Source of the DNA: Nematostella vectensis
Taxonomy: Eukaryota; Cnidaria; Anthozoa; Actiniaria; Edwardsiidae
Assembly (NCBI RefSeq): GCF_932526225.1
Contig: NC_064037.1
Span: 6,740,203 to 6,804,202, forward strand
Length of the DNA: 64,000 nucleotides
Direction: 5' to 3'
The position numbers and the translations under genes are program-made. The notes below the pieces were generated by a model, which made no database searches, was not told where the DNA came from, and was given only the letters and a program-made list of their open reading frames with translations. The first letter of the stretch is position 1. Every line of letters begins with the position of its first letter. Positions 47,639 to 61,100 of the stretch are shown here, in pieces.

Positions 47639-49029
47639 CTTCTGCAGCATCAGAGACCTCCCTTGTCATCATAAATATGTTGGTTAGCACGTCATGAATT
47701 ATACTAATACTGCTTCTTGTCACATTTGTTGCTGAGTCCAATGTGAAGATAGAATACAGTTATATAGTTCTATGTAATTCAATATTTGGGAATAATAGAT
47801 GCTGCTGTACATAAATGATATGTATTGTAATGTAACATCTATAGTTTTTACTTTGACGTCTGGTTTCTAGGTGTTAGTAAGCATATGTGCTGTATGTTAT
47901 TCTCTGATTTGGTACATTATTTGTATTATAGTTTTCTATTCAGCTAATTTGTAGTATTCAGTATGTTAATGCATTTACAATCTATGTAATAATTACATTT
48001 TTTATTGCTTCCCTGAACAAAATACAATTTTGTTGAAGTAAGAATTGAATAATTGAATTCTGTTGTTTGATTCCTGAAGAAATCAAAATGAGCTTGGAAT
48101 TTCCAGTTCCAAGCATGGTGTTGGACTCTTTGGGAATCAATCATTATTCAAATGATTAGGCCCCAAACAATTAAGTTTAGAAAGACCACTGGGATCCTAT
48201 TGTCATTAGAAAAAATAACACACCTATGGTGTACGATCATTCAGTGCTGTTTCCAAAGAAATCAAAACAGAAAACGTATTTTTAATATATTTCATTTCTT
48301 TCCATTCCCATACATTCACGTTTACCAAGTGTTATAAAGGGCAAAATCGGTAATTGTTTCAATATCTACAACAATATGTATAATATGATCATACACCCTT
48401 TTCGTTCAGCAATCACTATGATATTTCGTCAACCTATATTCTGTACTTATTTTGAAATTATCTCGTTATTATTTTAATGTTTTTCTTCTAGCTCACGATC
48501 TCTTATTCTGCTTTATTTTTAGACGGCACTATCAATAGTGGGTCAAGAATATTTCAGAGGGTGGTCATTTTTTGGAAACAATACTAAATTTCTTCAAGCC
48601 CTTAATTAATTATCTGCTTTGAATGGGTTATATTGGACCAACAGAACCCATCCCTGTTTCCGCCACCGACTAACAAAAAAAAAAAATGAACGGAAACAGA
48701 TTCAGATTTAATAACTTTTTTTTCGAGGCATTTGCTGTCGACTTTTGATATAAACCCCTCTCCAAAAAGGATAAAGCTTTCATGTAGAGCCCTATGGCCA
48801 TATTCTGGCGTAACTCATTCAGGCTCATCTTGCTTATCTTTTTGTAAATAAAAATCATAGAACCTAAAGGCTTGTCAGTGTTATGTCTTCTCGTTGCCAG
48901 GGAAGCAGACACCTCTAGCTGCTCACAGAAAGCTCGTACCACGTCTACTTTCGCAGGCCAGTGTTTTCGTTATAGCCCCCGGCCTTCCCCTACAGGGTGA
49001 TCATTTTTCTCAAAGACCCCCATTTCTGG

Positions 49030-49500
49030 AATTCACTTCGAACCATGGCCGGGATTATCTCTCGCACTCCGAACCCTGCCCGAGGTACTGGGGCATTAGG
49101 AACCTTAAACATCGACGACGGCAAAAAAAAATTGATTCAGAATTCAATAGCAGCACGCGAAAATGCGTTCTGTCTTATGCATTCAGCCGCTTTCCGTAAA
49201 ACCACGCCGTTAAAACTCGGTCAATTGAGGACGCAGACGTTTGCACCGTAAACTCCACTAAACTACATTCGCTGCTGTAGAAATAATGTCCTTAGTTTAT
49301 TTTTATCTGTCTATGACTATAACGTTTTGCTTATAGCAATTAAATTATTATTGATCGCCACGCGCGAAAACATCTTTTTCGATCGCGCCGTCCTTGGCCC
49401 TATTGTCTCGCACTCCAAACCCTTGGCGGGATACCGAGGGATTATCTCTCGCACTCTGGCCGGGATACTGAAATTATCTCACGCTGGGGACTCGGGCATT
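49030..49500 (+). repeat. Dispersed copies of GGGATTATCTCTCGCACTC
   Basis: Exact 19-mers at about 49053 and 49439, and a partial one (ATTGTCTCGCACTCC) near 49401, each next to a CCGGGATACTG-like or CGAGGTACTG-like sequence. It is a degenerate local repeat of unknown origin. Confidence 0.5.
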
Positions 49501-50119
49501 CTTGAAATTTGCTGATGAACGTGACGCACGGCCCATCCGAATGGCTGCTCGCCACTGAGAAAGGAGCGTCATCAACAGCTCATTCATATTCATTAGCGTT
49601 TGTAAACGGACATAAAGCGCCATCCCCCTAGCAAGCTACCATCAATCATGCGTGAAGTCCATTGAATATAAGCTCTCTGCAGTTTTTGCAGATCACTCTC
49701 TGCACCCAACTCTTCACTCACGGCGCTATTTCGCCAGTTTGATGGGATTTGTAGGGGTATTTATCGTGGTATTTGGGACGATTGCGATGTTCGCCACAGC
49801 CGCGCTAAGTTGGATAGTCTCATGGTACCCAATATGAAAAATGCGTCGAAATGATTACTACTGCACAATGCTGCTTGGACCGCCACAGCGACCCAGGAGG
49901 GGAGATTACTGGATTCGCGATCACAATTTTAGATACTAAACCATACGTGAATAGCCGCATAATGAAACACTGGGAAATCGTTGGTGACATCATCTGAATT
50001 TGGGGATATCATCGTCACATTCAAGCTCTTTATCATGCCGAAATCTTCATAATGGAGGAGCCGGCCCTTATGGTTCATCAGGGAAGCGTTCGCCTTTGTA
50101 AATCTTCACATGCTAACAG

Positions 50120-50422
50120 ATGCCACTAACTCGTGCCAATGGAAGCAGTCTTTTATTTGGAACTATCGAAAATGTTATGTTCAAAATGCTTTTTTCCTAT
50201 GGTTACGTATGCGTCTCCCTTGCAGAAAGCGTTCTTAAAATGCTATGCAGTGCGCCAAAATTAACATTAGATAACAAAGTCGGTGCTGGGAATTTCCAAA
50301 TGAATGTAAAATTATTTAAAAAGAAAGTCAAAACAAGTAGTTTGGAGCTGTATGAGTCGGCAGACTACGATAATTTGGCTGGCAGAGTTGAATACCGTGA
50401 CAATTATTTACCATACACTTAA
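50120..50422 (+). CDS. Hypothetical 100-residue ORF
   Basis: Real ATG at 50120, stop at 50420-50422. A hydrophobic first half (VMFKMLFSYGYVCVSLAESV) is followed by a lysine-rich stretch (FQMNVKLFKKKVKTSSLELY). No domain recognised, no clear promoter or poly(A) signal, and no homologue comes to mind. Confidence 0.2.
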   Translation: MPLTRANGSSLLFGTIENVMFKMLFSYGYVCVSLAESVLKMLCSAPKLTLDNKVGAGNFQMNVKLFKKKVKTSSLELYESADYDNLAGRVEYRDNYLPYT

Positions 50423-51541
50423 CTATTACCAAAAACATAATTGAAAATATATTTTCTGTTTATAAATGCTCGCTGGAGTCTCGCCTATTCAATATTAAAC
50501 GTACTTGCGCTATTTGTTAATAGTATTTTTGCTGTTTGTAAATAGTATTTTTGTTGTTGTTTCGTCCATTCAACGGCTTGTACGCTACCTGTCAGTGTAT
50601 ATTTGGTACCCGTGTCCTTTTAGTTGGCAAAATTTCATCGCTTACAATCTTCTCGACTCTGGCACTTTACATGCTTGTCTCACCTCGAATCTCATGCCCA
50701 AGAAATGAGCAGACCTTACTCTGATGCGTCTATTACCGAATGGGTCAAGTTTGTGTGTGATAGCGTGATACTGAGTCGTTATTTGAATCAACAGTTTGTG
50801 GCCACCGCCCTTTTCGAGAACTGGTGGTCGCACCCTAAAAAGTATTAGTATAAATCAACTCATAAACTATCACGAATCCCGCAATCTGGTTGGCTTCCGT
50901 ACTAATTATATTTTGAGGCATAGATAGTGAGTAGCGAAAAAGCCGGCGCTTCGAACCAAAAGCGGTTATTAAAATCGTTTTTTAGAAGTTAGTATATGTG
51001 AGTGTATTTATACTAAAACTATGAGGATACTCGTTTTCGTTTTCTACGAGTCAAATATTCTATCTAGAACACGAGAACGAGTAGCTTAATTGTTGAATAG
51101 ACAGTTAAGTAACCAGTATAACATAACAGGATCCAAATGATTTATTTTAGACTTTACACGTGTAAAGTCTCCTCGATCGCCGCCTAGCGTGACGAGTCCA
51201 GAACGGCTGCAATGGGGGATTAGTGTACAATATGGTGTTTATTATGAAAAAAAAAACAGGAAAATGAAAAAAATAAATAACTGAATACAAATAGCTAATC
51301 ACAAAAAGGAATAACTCTGACACTCGCTTCAGTGGTGTAGTTTATAGACTAAACACCAGTTCATATTTCTGGGCAATTTTTGAATTCAAATTGTTTTCAA
51401 ATTCTGCTCCAGCAAAAATTGGAATTTCTGTCATGTAGCCAAAACCGCTAATTAACAATTACATCCGGGGTAACGACCGGCTCAGAGTTCCTAGTACCCA
51501 GCATCTTTCGTCTCTCTCTTGCTGAACTCTTTCTCGTTGCC

Positions 51542-51772
51542 ATGGTGATAATATGTTGGCGACGTGGCCTAAATGACGCGAGTGCCGGGTCGCCTTGGGA
51601 ACCCTCACCGTCTGACAGTTCTTTCTGTGAGGCCGAGGTTATTCTGACCAGCGGTAACGGAACCGCTAGTGGTGCTCCTGAAAACAGGTTAAACCTGTTA
51701 GTAGAGAAACTAACAACAATATCAACCGCTTGTTCAATCTCTATACAAAATCTCAATTCAAACGCACAATAA
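51542..51772 (+). CDS. Hypothetical 76-residue ORF
   Basis: ATG in a favourable context (GCCATGGTG) and a Ser/Gly-rich middle followed by the amphipathic stretch NRLNLLVEKLTTISTACSIS. A comparably open frame exists on the opposite strand, so either may be chance. No family recognised. Confidence 0.22.
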   Translation: MVIICWRRGLNDASAGSPWEPSPSDSSFCEAEVILTSGNGTASGAPENRLNLLVEKLTTISTACSISIQNLNSNAQ

Positions 51773-51853
51773 GGATATTACAATGATACATAGGTAAATG
51801 TACGCCGATAGCTGCAATTGGCATTGATTAGAGCTTTTTACCCCCAAAAAATA

Positions 51854-51859
51854 TTTATT
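51854..51859 (-). promoter_or_regulatory. Candidate poly(A) signal of RGS22
   Basis: AATAAA on the - strand about 250 nt downstream of the RGS22 stop at 52111. Confidence 0.5.
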
Positions 51860-52110
51860 TTTTAATAAGAGTAAACGCGCACCCATTTTCGATGGCAATC
51901 ATTTGAGCATGGGAGAACACGCATTTCAAGCAAAGGTTAAAAAAATGAGAATATTGGCGTTACACTGGCCTTACACTACGAGCACGATTTTGAGAAGACC
52001 ACAACAAACAATCTTCACAATCTGGGATGTTGAATCATATCAACCACTCGCTTTGAGAATCGCTTTTCTGGGACAGCCGAAAGGGGCCGCTTCACCCACC
52101 CGCTTTAAAT

Positions 52111-55100
52111 TTAAAAGGTAGAAAGAGCCCCCTCTTCTCCTATGGCTTGACAATTTCTCAGTGGCGAACAGCTACAAAATGGCCGGAATGCCCTCCTACC
52201 TTCCGGCGAATCCGTGAAGTCCTTCAGAGACTTGAGCGTCAGTTGCGACGCGGATCCCTTGAGCTGCTTGGGTGGAGTCACTACCTGCCCCCTCTGCGGG
52301 TAGTCTATGTTACTAACAATACTATAGTCACTTATACATGATATCGCATCCAAAGGTACGCCTTTCGTCCCTCCTTTCACTTTCCCGGGACTGAGGAGCA
52401 TTCGTTTGTTCTTCTGTGTTCGTCCCGATAAAAGCTTCCCTCTTGCTTTTTGTTGTGGCTCTTCATCTTTTAGTAACGCTTTAGCAAAGTCGTTGGCGTA
52501 TTCACTGGGCTCATTTGGAATGACTTGAATTTCTTGTACCTTCACTGGACACTTCTCCTGTTTTACCTTCACGTCTTTTTTCGTGTCCTCTCTGGCGACC
52601 TCACGTTCTGGTTTGGTCGTGTCATCGTGTTTCACCTCTTTGCCTTCTGTTGGCTTCTTTTCATCTTTCCCGGTTAAACTAAACCGTGCTGACTTCTGGG
52701 AAATCACCGAGCCTCGACGAGTGGTCGAAATGCAAGGGGACTGGGAGCGAATCGATCCGCGTCGGTCGGCTAGCGGCGACTGCGGTGCCTTGTCAGCGTG
52801 CTGTTTCTTGAGATTACGCAGTAGCACGTTGCGAGCGGATATCCCTGTCGTAACAGAAGACGATCAGATCCTTGAACGCAACAGAGTAAAGCCCTGTGCA
52901 ACAAGATATTCGACATTGCAAAAACAGTATTATAAGCAAAATATAATTCTGATGTCATGTTAATGTAAAACAGTATTCAAAACCTCGCAATTCTACGCAG
53001 AATGGTCTATAATAGAACACTATTTTGTGAGCTTTTCCAAATTAACATTAGGAGTTTTGCATTCTGTGCAAAAAGCCGCTCTCTGCCTATCACAATCTTT
53101 GTTTCACAATCAACACAGCAAAAAATGCTGCCATACAAACTGGTTCTGTAAACTATCGTACTAAGTTCCAGTCGACAAATTCGTTAATATCGTTTTTATC
53201 CTCAACAACAGAGTTAAGGAAGAGTGGGCAACAAAAGTCCGCCTCTCACTACGCATGGCTGTAGAGGAGAGGGGAGTGTACATCATATCATCACTCTAGG
53301 CTCTGCAGTTCTATTAGAATATTGGATTGCATCCTATGTTGTACTTACGATCACTGCTCTTTTTATCACTTCCACCATCCAAGCCTGCATAGAGAAATGT
53401 ATATAAATTAGTTAAAGAAAAGAAAATGGAAAATGATAGGCCACGTAATGCGTGGAGAGAGAAGCAACATTACCAACACTGCACTGACCTGGGCGCCTGA
53501 GGGAAAGCCAAAAAGAGGGAGGCCGTAAACGACGCGGAGGCGAACGACCGAGACGCGGAGGCGAACGACCAAGAGATAGAGTTAGCCAGAGTGGCAGTGA
53601 TGGACAGGGCAAGGTGGCAAGACCCTGTAGAGGCCTAATGCGCCTTACATACGCGAAGAGGACAGGAGGAGGAGGAGGAGTTAAGCCCAGGCATTGTGCT
53701 AACTACAGCGTTTATCGCTGGGTGAATCTAGTCTTTTTGTGAGAGTTTTTTTTAGTATTGTGTAGCAAACCCAAAGTTTCCACGATTATCACATCGACGG
53801 CAAGGAGAACGATAACAAGAAAAACTTGCTATTATAGTTAAAAAAAAAGATAACTTCAAATCCTGTGTCTCGCTTAACGGACAAAGTTAGTTGAGTCTGG
53901 CCCTTTTTAAGTTTCTATTGTTTTCTGCCGTTGTTGTAAAGAGTTGTGCTTTGCATGAGGCGTGTTGAGTGGGGTATTGGGGGGTGGCATGTTAAGTTGG
54001 GGGAGGTGGCGTGTTGAGTGGGGGGTGGCATGTTGAGTTGGGGGGGGGGGGTGGCGTGTTGAGTGGGGGTGGTGGGGGGGTGTTACCTGATCTACCTGAC
54101 AAGTTCTTGTTTTTTAGCTTGAATGGTTTACCCTCTTGGAGATTGCTAGACTTCGCTGCTACAGACAATCTGGAACGTCGACTTTTTGTGTCCTCTTTAA
54201 ATATTGAATGCATAAAAAAAATGTTCAGTCTCATCAAATATGTGCATGACCGTGGCTTGATTTTTAATGGCAAGATAGGCAGTTCTTCCCCTACATCAGC
54301 ACTAGAAGGTTGATAAAAAAAAGTAAACTTTTCTTGTTTTACTCCATACAAGTGATACTTCTGATGAGCAATACATTTCTAGTGTAATGGATGATAAGTT
54401 GAGGATCTAGTTGGGTTACTTTGTTAGTTTTAGATTAGGTTTAAACGAACAGCCTGTACCGAAAGCTAGTACTTCAAAGTCAATTCTTTCTCATCTGCTC
54501 GATATGAGACTTTTTTTATCACAATATTGCATTATCTGACATTATAAGGCTTTTTGATAAGTCAAAATTGTTACTTTGGTTTATCCGCATAATTTTTTTT
54601 CTCATCCAATTCAATCGAAGTTCGCAATTTCAAGAAATCACTTTCGTACCTTTCTCGGTTTCTAAGAATGCGTCGTCTGGTACCACAATCCCTTGCGCGC
54701 GTAGACGGCGGATGTGTTCCTGTCGCTCCATCTCCACGATGTGCTTGGAGTAGTGCCAGGAGGACACTTCGTCTTCCTCTGAGTAGAAAATGGACGCAGT
54801 CTCTAGACTGAATAGGCTAGAGCGAAAAAAAAAACGTATAAGCCACCGAAAGGTATGGAGAATTCAATTAAAGATCAATTCATATAGGTTCTCCTATTGA
54901 TACCAGTGATGTCCAGGGCGCGTATACAGGGGGGTGCGCAGGGTGCGCGTGCACCCCCCCCCCCCCCTTGACGGGGTAATTTCTTATGCTTTCTTTATAT
55001 GATATCTATAACTGCGCACCCCCCCCCCCCTCGGCCAATCCTGGGAACGCGCCTATGTCCATCTGTCTATCAGTCTGTGTCTGACTTTCCGTCCGTCCGT

Positions 55101-58100
55101 CTGTTTGCTTGTTTGTTTGTTACCTGGCTAAGTCCTCCATCCTCTTCCTCTCCCTCTCCTCTTTGTCCTTTCTTCTCCTCTCTGCGCTTAGTCGTGCCAT
55201 TCTGCGCCTCTCGCTTGCTTCCCGTTTCGCTCGCACGTCAGCTCTCTGTTTCCTGAGTTGATCCTCGAGGTGCTGTAGAAGGGTCTGATTCGCAGGGTTC
55301 GCCTTGCTGCGGTACGCGACAAACTCCTTCCAGTGATTGAAAAGTACCCTGAAGACAGTCATCTGGACAGATAGGATATACTAATCGTAAGCCGAATTAC
55401 CATGAAGAAAACAGAATAAAAAAGGAAGCTTCTTTGAACGGAAACGAGGAGGGAACAGGTACAAAATTACGGTTATCGTAACGAAGACGATATCGTCAAC
55501 ACGTCAAAATTTTAAATGATATTTAGATATTAGCGAGCAAAGTTGGCTTAATTTATGATCAGAGCCCGACTTCTCGAAGACGAACCATTAGTAAAAAATA
55601 CTTTTTGATATGTTGATTTAAATAACATAAGAAACCTCTATACAAAAATTCAAACTTACAGAAGTCAACCAGACCTTATTTTGGGAAAACATGCCATTTT
55701 TTTGCTCTGTCCTGCATGAATAGTTATATTTTCCGAAACAATCAGTCAGGCGAAGTCCCTTCCAAGTGTACCTCTTCTTTACCTCACCTGCGCCTCTCTG
55801 AAGATGTACGGATGCACGTGTAGATGACGCGCCGTCAGGCGTTCCACGAGCTTCTCCGCCATCTCGATAGGAATGTCTATCTGCAGCTCGGGGGAGATGG
55901 CGGAGTTCAGGAAACACTCGTTAATGGCCTGGACCTTGCGGCGAATCAGCCCGTCATGCGCATTCGTGTGGCATAAATCCTATGATAATAAGGTAGCTTA
56001 CAAGTTGGGGGATACATCAACAGGGACAATCCGGTACCGTAGAACCTCGTCCTAGCCTACCCCCCCCCTCCCCTACTCCGCAGGCAACTCATAATGAAAA
56101 GGACGAAAAGAATGGGTTACCAGTGGCGAAATTGCGGAGGAGGGAGACTAAGGAGAAGTAGAGAGGGAATGGGGAGAGGGGAGAGCTTCCGGTTTGTCAC
56201 TTCTGTTTTTTTTTGCCACAGGAAACCCAATCCTTTTTTTTTTCTTTTTCTGGATACCCAATCTTTTTTTTTCTTTTTCTTGTCTTTGAGATGCCTGCGG
56301 AGGAGGCGAACCTCGCCCCACTGATGCCCTTTTTACGGTCAGGCACTAACACCGTGGACAGTAGAGAACATTTAAGGTGTTTTTCTGACCTATCACGGGC
56401 AAGATATTCAAACTAGGAACAATCTCCCCAAGTATTTACATTGTATACATTCTCGTTGTCATTTGTCAAAAGAGAATAAACGTTCTACACATATTTCTGG
56501 GTGTTCACGGTTTTACTGGTCGAGCTGTAAGTGGGCAAAAGTTTAAAGAATACATAAAAGCTTTCTTTCATTTAGACCTTGAAACCGTCCTTAATAACGA
56601 ATGGTCACTTTCCTTAGAGCGGGGTTTCGCGGTTAATTGGTTGTACCTAATAAAATCGCGCATTCGCAAATTTCGTTTCATTAACCCAAATGTCATGTGA
56701 ATTTGTAAAACTATGACACCACGTGGTATCACGCACAAAAAGTATGCTTTTTTTTCTTTTAACAATGAGGCATTAGGTGACATGAAGGACTCAATACATA
56801 CACCAGTAGGCGGTAGTCGGAAAGGCCGCCCATGTTGTTTGAATATGTTGAGGTATTACTTGCCTTAAATTTCTGAACCTCGAGCCAGAAATCGACATCA
56901 TTCTCAAACGTCTCTCCCTTGAGCGCAACGAAAGTCTTGAACTCCGAGCAGAGACTGGGGTTCAGTAGCTGATTGCGCAAGGCAACAACGTCACGTGACG
57001 ACGAAACCCAACGGCTGTTTAAGATCTACGTTAAACGAATGAATTACGATAGTTATGAAGTAATGGCTTTTAGTTGAATTATAATAACAACTGGGAAATA
57101 TTCGTTTATGATAGGTGATGTGGCCAGTACCGCGCGGTTAAACCAGCCTTTTTGATTTGAAATGGCGGCTTTTTACCGGCAAACTGTCACAATTTGGCAA
57201 ATGCTAAGAAAATTAGCGCATAGCTAAGGCTATCATTCTCTTTGAATCCCTCAGCCAAAACAGCGACTGAAGCCTGCCTTTCGTACCTTCACTCGAACGA
57301 TTCAACACTACGATTGTGTACTTTGTTTTTGCCAGAACAAGCGCATGCGCATACGTAATTCAGCACTGGCGGTGATGTAAGCAGTACAATGGCGATAATG
57401 ATCATGACAATTATGATAATGATGATGATGACGATTGCATTGATAATAATGATGATGATAATTGCGACGATATCCCGCCCTGTATAGCAAAAGCCAGTAT
57501 ACCCAACCTTGCAGGCACACGTACCTTCCAGGCGGCCTCACTCCTTTGCAGTCTCCTCTTAAGAAGGATATCCTCTACAACTTCCGGCGCAGACACCTTG
57601 GGCTTCTGTCGGTCCAGGAATTCCGCAGTTTGCTTGAACAGCAGTAACCAGCGCCTCTCTATGCGTGCACGCACGAACTTCTGCGCTTCTGTGATCACCG
57701 GCGATGTTGGCCTCTCCTTAATGACACGCCCGCCATTCACATTCATGATCTAAGCAAGAGATGGCCAAGTTGATTCTAGTGGTATTTTAAATAACGTTTA
57801 TGATCTCATAAACGCCCTCCTGAAAAAATGCCCCATATGACTAATGTCCCGCCCTTAACTAGCGTAGGAAAGTAAAATGTAAGTAATTTACATCAGCATT
57901 TGTTAGCCTTTTTAATTTGTGATGAGATTTGGTAAATCAAGCATAAATCCTCGTTTCCGATATTTCGAGATTGCATCACATAATTCATCTTCCAAGATTG
58001 AATAAAAAGAATGACAAATGCTTGGCTGACTAGAGCTCTTTAAACACGAGGAAGCAACTCGATCATGTTTGTTTGCGTCTTGTCTTGGTTGTTGTACCGG

Positions 58101-61100
58101 TCAGCATGGTACGCTATTTCGTTGTCTGAGCCTTAAACACACATCATCTTATATCTGCGGGTTTGGGGGTTGTTATCTACCAAAATTCATCACGAATTTA
58201 TTTTCTCACATCTTCTTAATACTTATCATTTCTTGCACTGAGCAGGACTTACAAGGTGCTGTCCCTCGCGTGAAGCTGGGCTATCGTTTCCAAAGAAGTA
58301 CTTCTTGGATAGCCAACTATTTCGGACTTCAACAGCTTTTTTGTCGCGCTTGTCCTCCATGAACTTGGGAATTCTCCTGAATGTCTCCATGTCCGTCCAC
58401 GCCATCAGGTCCTTGATTCCTACAGAGAGAAGGAAAGAGTTGACCTTCAAGTCGTCCTTCAGAACCCCCTGCAAACACACGCGGGTAAACTCGCACAGGG
58501 TCACTCGCACAGAGCATTATTTGAGGCTGCGTGGTGTTGTTAAGGTTGACTCATCAGGAATTTAGTATAGACGGCAGAAAATAAAATTGAGAATTCAATA
58601 ACGCAGCATGATGATGCATTTCAGCCGTTTTTCGAAACAAAACGACGTATATTCTCTTTTTTTATGGTCTATAAAATTCAAAGAAGATGGAAGATTTAAC
58701 CCATGAAACTGCGTCCACTGTTGGTTTATTCCCATCTATTTTTGAAAATAAAGGTAAATATGTTTGTTGATACCAGTTTGGAATTGAGCTCCAAGTGTGA
58801 ACTCAAATTGTCCTTGTCTTTTGTCCATGCTTCTTTTGATGGCTTACCCTTGGTGTGTTTCTTGTTAAGGAACTCTTTGAAGTATTCAATCTCCTTCCTG
58901 CTTCTAATGAGAACGTCAAAAGAGAAACCATCCTTGGGGACGGGCATTGGACTATTGGCTTCTTCGATTGTAATTTTATCTTTATCTACATCTTCGTCTA
59001 CGAATCCGGCCTGTTGAATGACAAGACTTGTTATAAACAATTACAGAGGATATTTCAGAACAAGAAGATATTTTTATGGATCTGCAGTTATGTTTTGGAA
59101 CGTCACTGACACGCATGCGTACAATGCGTACAAAAATGAAACGTCATCCCACATGGATGTAGTCTAACGTTGTTTAGGTACAACTCTAACTCTGCGTGGG
59201 GTCCACTCCTGTGCTTATAATGCTGTCCTCTTTTTATATCCCTGAGGGAAACTAGAACCGGGGAATTTAAGCAGAGGAAGGAAATTTAGAACAGTGAAGG
59301 GAATTTCGTTAGTAAGCTTACCACAGAAAACAATAGAACCCGAGGTGATCATGGTTTTACCTGCTGTATGACAAGGACAACTGGGTTCTGTAATTACCTG
59401 TTGTGCTTGTACAATGCTTTGCCGTCTACGAGGTAGCATTTTTAGCTCCAGATGACATAGCTTCTGTTCTTTTGTAATCTAAAGGGAAAAAGATAAATGT
59501 AAAGAATACCGAATGATCTCTTAATGAGTATCACGAGTTTAAAGCACGGTTGTAAAAGGTGACGCTCATATATCAGTATGGCTATATTCATCATTATTTT
59601 CCCTCTGAAGCCTGAACAGGTAGGTGACGTCACAACCTTACATTTGTCGATTTCAATTAAACAATGGCTATAAAAAGTGCATAAAACAAAATTTAAAAAT
59701 AATTGATATTTTTTTTAATATAATGGGCGGATCAAGGTTTACTAGAATGGGGGCAAAACACAGATGACGGAAGACATTTTTTTTTTAACTTAGCTGCCGT
59801 ACGTTTTTTTTTCAAAGCTTTTATCTGAAGGGGAGAGCGGGAAACCCGAACACTACAGCGGCGTTACCAGGATTTTTATTTAAAGGGGCCCATACTACTT
59901 TAAATATTGTCCCACAATTTCCTTTATTTTTTGTTGCTAGAAGGGGGGGCCTGATCCCGATTGGTGGGAGGGGGCACATATGGCGGAAAATAGATTAGTG
60001 GTTTTTAATTGCTATGCGTTTCTTCTAAACCTTATGTCCAAAGGGGGAACCAGGAACCTCTGTGGTTCCCAGAACCCCTCTGGTTCCACCACTAGGTGGA
60101 CTGGGTGTATTTATATGAGGTTAGGGTGTACGAGTCTTACTACCATTGCACTGGGTGTATTTATATGAGGTTAGGGTGTACGAGTCTTACTACCATTGCA
60201 CTGGGTGTATTTATATGAGGTTAGGGTGTACGAGTCTTACTACCATTGCACTGGGTGTATTTATATGAGGTTAGGGTGTACGAGTCTTACTACCATTGCA
60301 CTGGGTGTTTTTATATGAGGTTAGGGTGTACGAGTCTTACTACCATTGCACTGGGTGTATTTATATGAGGTTAGGGTGTACGAGTCTTACTACCATTGCA
60401 CTGGGTGTATTTATATGAGGTTAGGGTGTACGAGTCTTACTACCATTGCACTGGGTGTATTTATATGAGGTTAGGGTGTACGAGTCTTACTACCATTGCA
60501 CTGGGTGTATTTATATGAGGTTAGGGTGTACGAGTCTTACTACCATTGCACTGGGTGTATTTATATGAGGTTAGGGTGTACGAGTCTTACTACCATTGCA
60601 CTGGGTGTATTTATATGAGGTTAGGGTGTACGAGTCTTACCACCACGTAGTCCTTCTCCTCGTCTTTCTGTAGCATCTGCCAGGGCTCAAGAAGACAGTG
60701 AAGGGCGTGGTCCTCTACGGCGTCAAAGAGTTCCTCATACGCCGGTTCCAATTGCTTAGCAACCTGATCTTGTATCTCGTTACTAAGGCCAATGGATTGA
60801 CAACCACCACCGACGATAAAGCGGGCATACATCGACTGAAATTAAGACGATTGGATATATATTTCCACATACATCTACAAGGAATTCGAGGGTCATCGGA
60901 TGGGTTCACCTACCCTGGCTTTCTTGGCTAACACGGACGGGTTGAGTGAGTCGGCAAAGAAGTATGCATTGTAATCTTGAAGTGACTTCCAGAACTCAAG
61001 ACAATCAACCCACAACTGGAGACAAGTGGGGAAACATGTGTTGGTTAGTTAGAGGCAATTACTGGCGCCAATAGTCAAGTGTGTACTCTTTCTATTTTAC

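Larger units (their letters stand above)
47639..52110. other. Intergenic region between UNC119 and RGS22, largely unexplained
   Basis: The 3'UTR of UNC119 probably occupies the first several hundred bases. From 48870 to 49840 GC content rises and the motif GGGATTATCTCTCGCACTC recurs at 49053 and 49439, with a weaker copy near 49405. Two small ORFs within it are listed separately. I recognise no family here. Confidence 0.35.

Noticed and set aside
51448-51756. 102-codon - strand frame downstream of RGS22
   Set aside because: Overlaps an equally open + frame, lies beyond the likely RGS22 poly(A) signal, and has no recognisable domain.
58774-58856. Earlier donor GGTAAGCC near 58848 in the RGS22 exon 58774-59010
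   Set aside because: It would leave a phase that hits a stop in the next exon; the donor after AAACTG at 58773 keeps the RGS domain continuous.
60101-60650. CRISPR-like regular spacing
   Set aside because: Units abut with no unique spacers and lie in a metazoan intron; this is a minisatellite.
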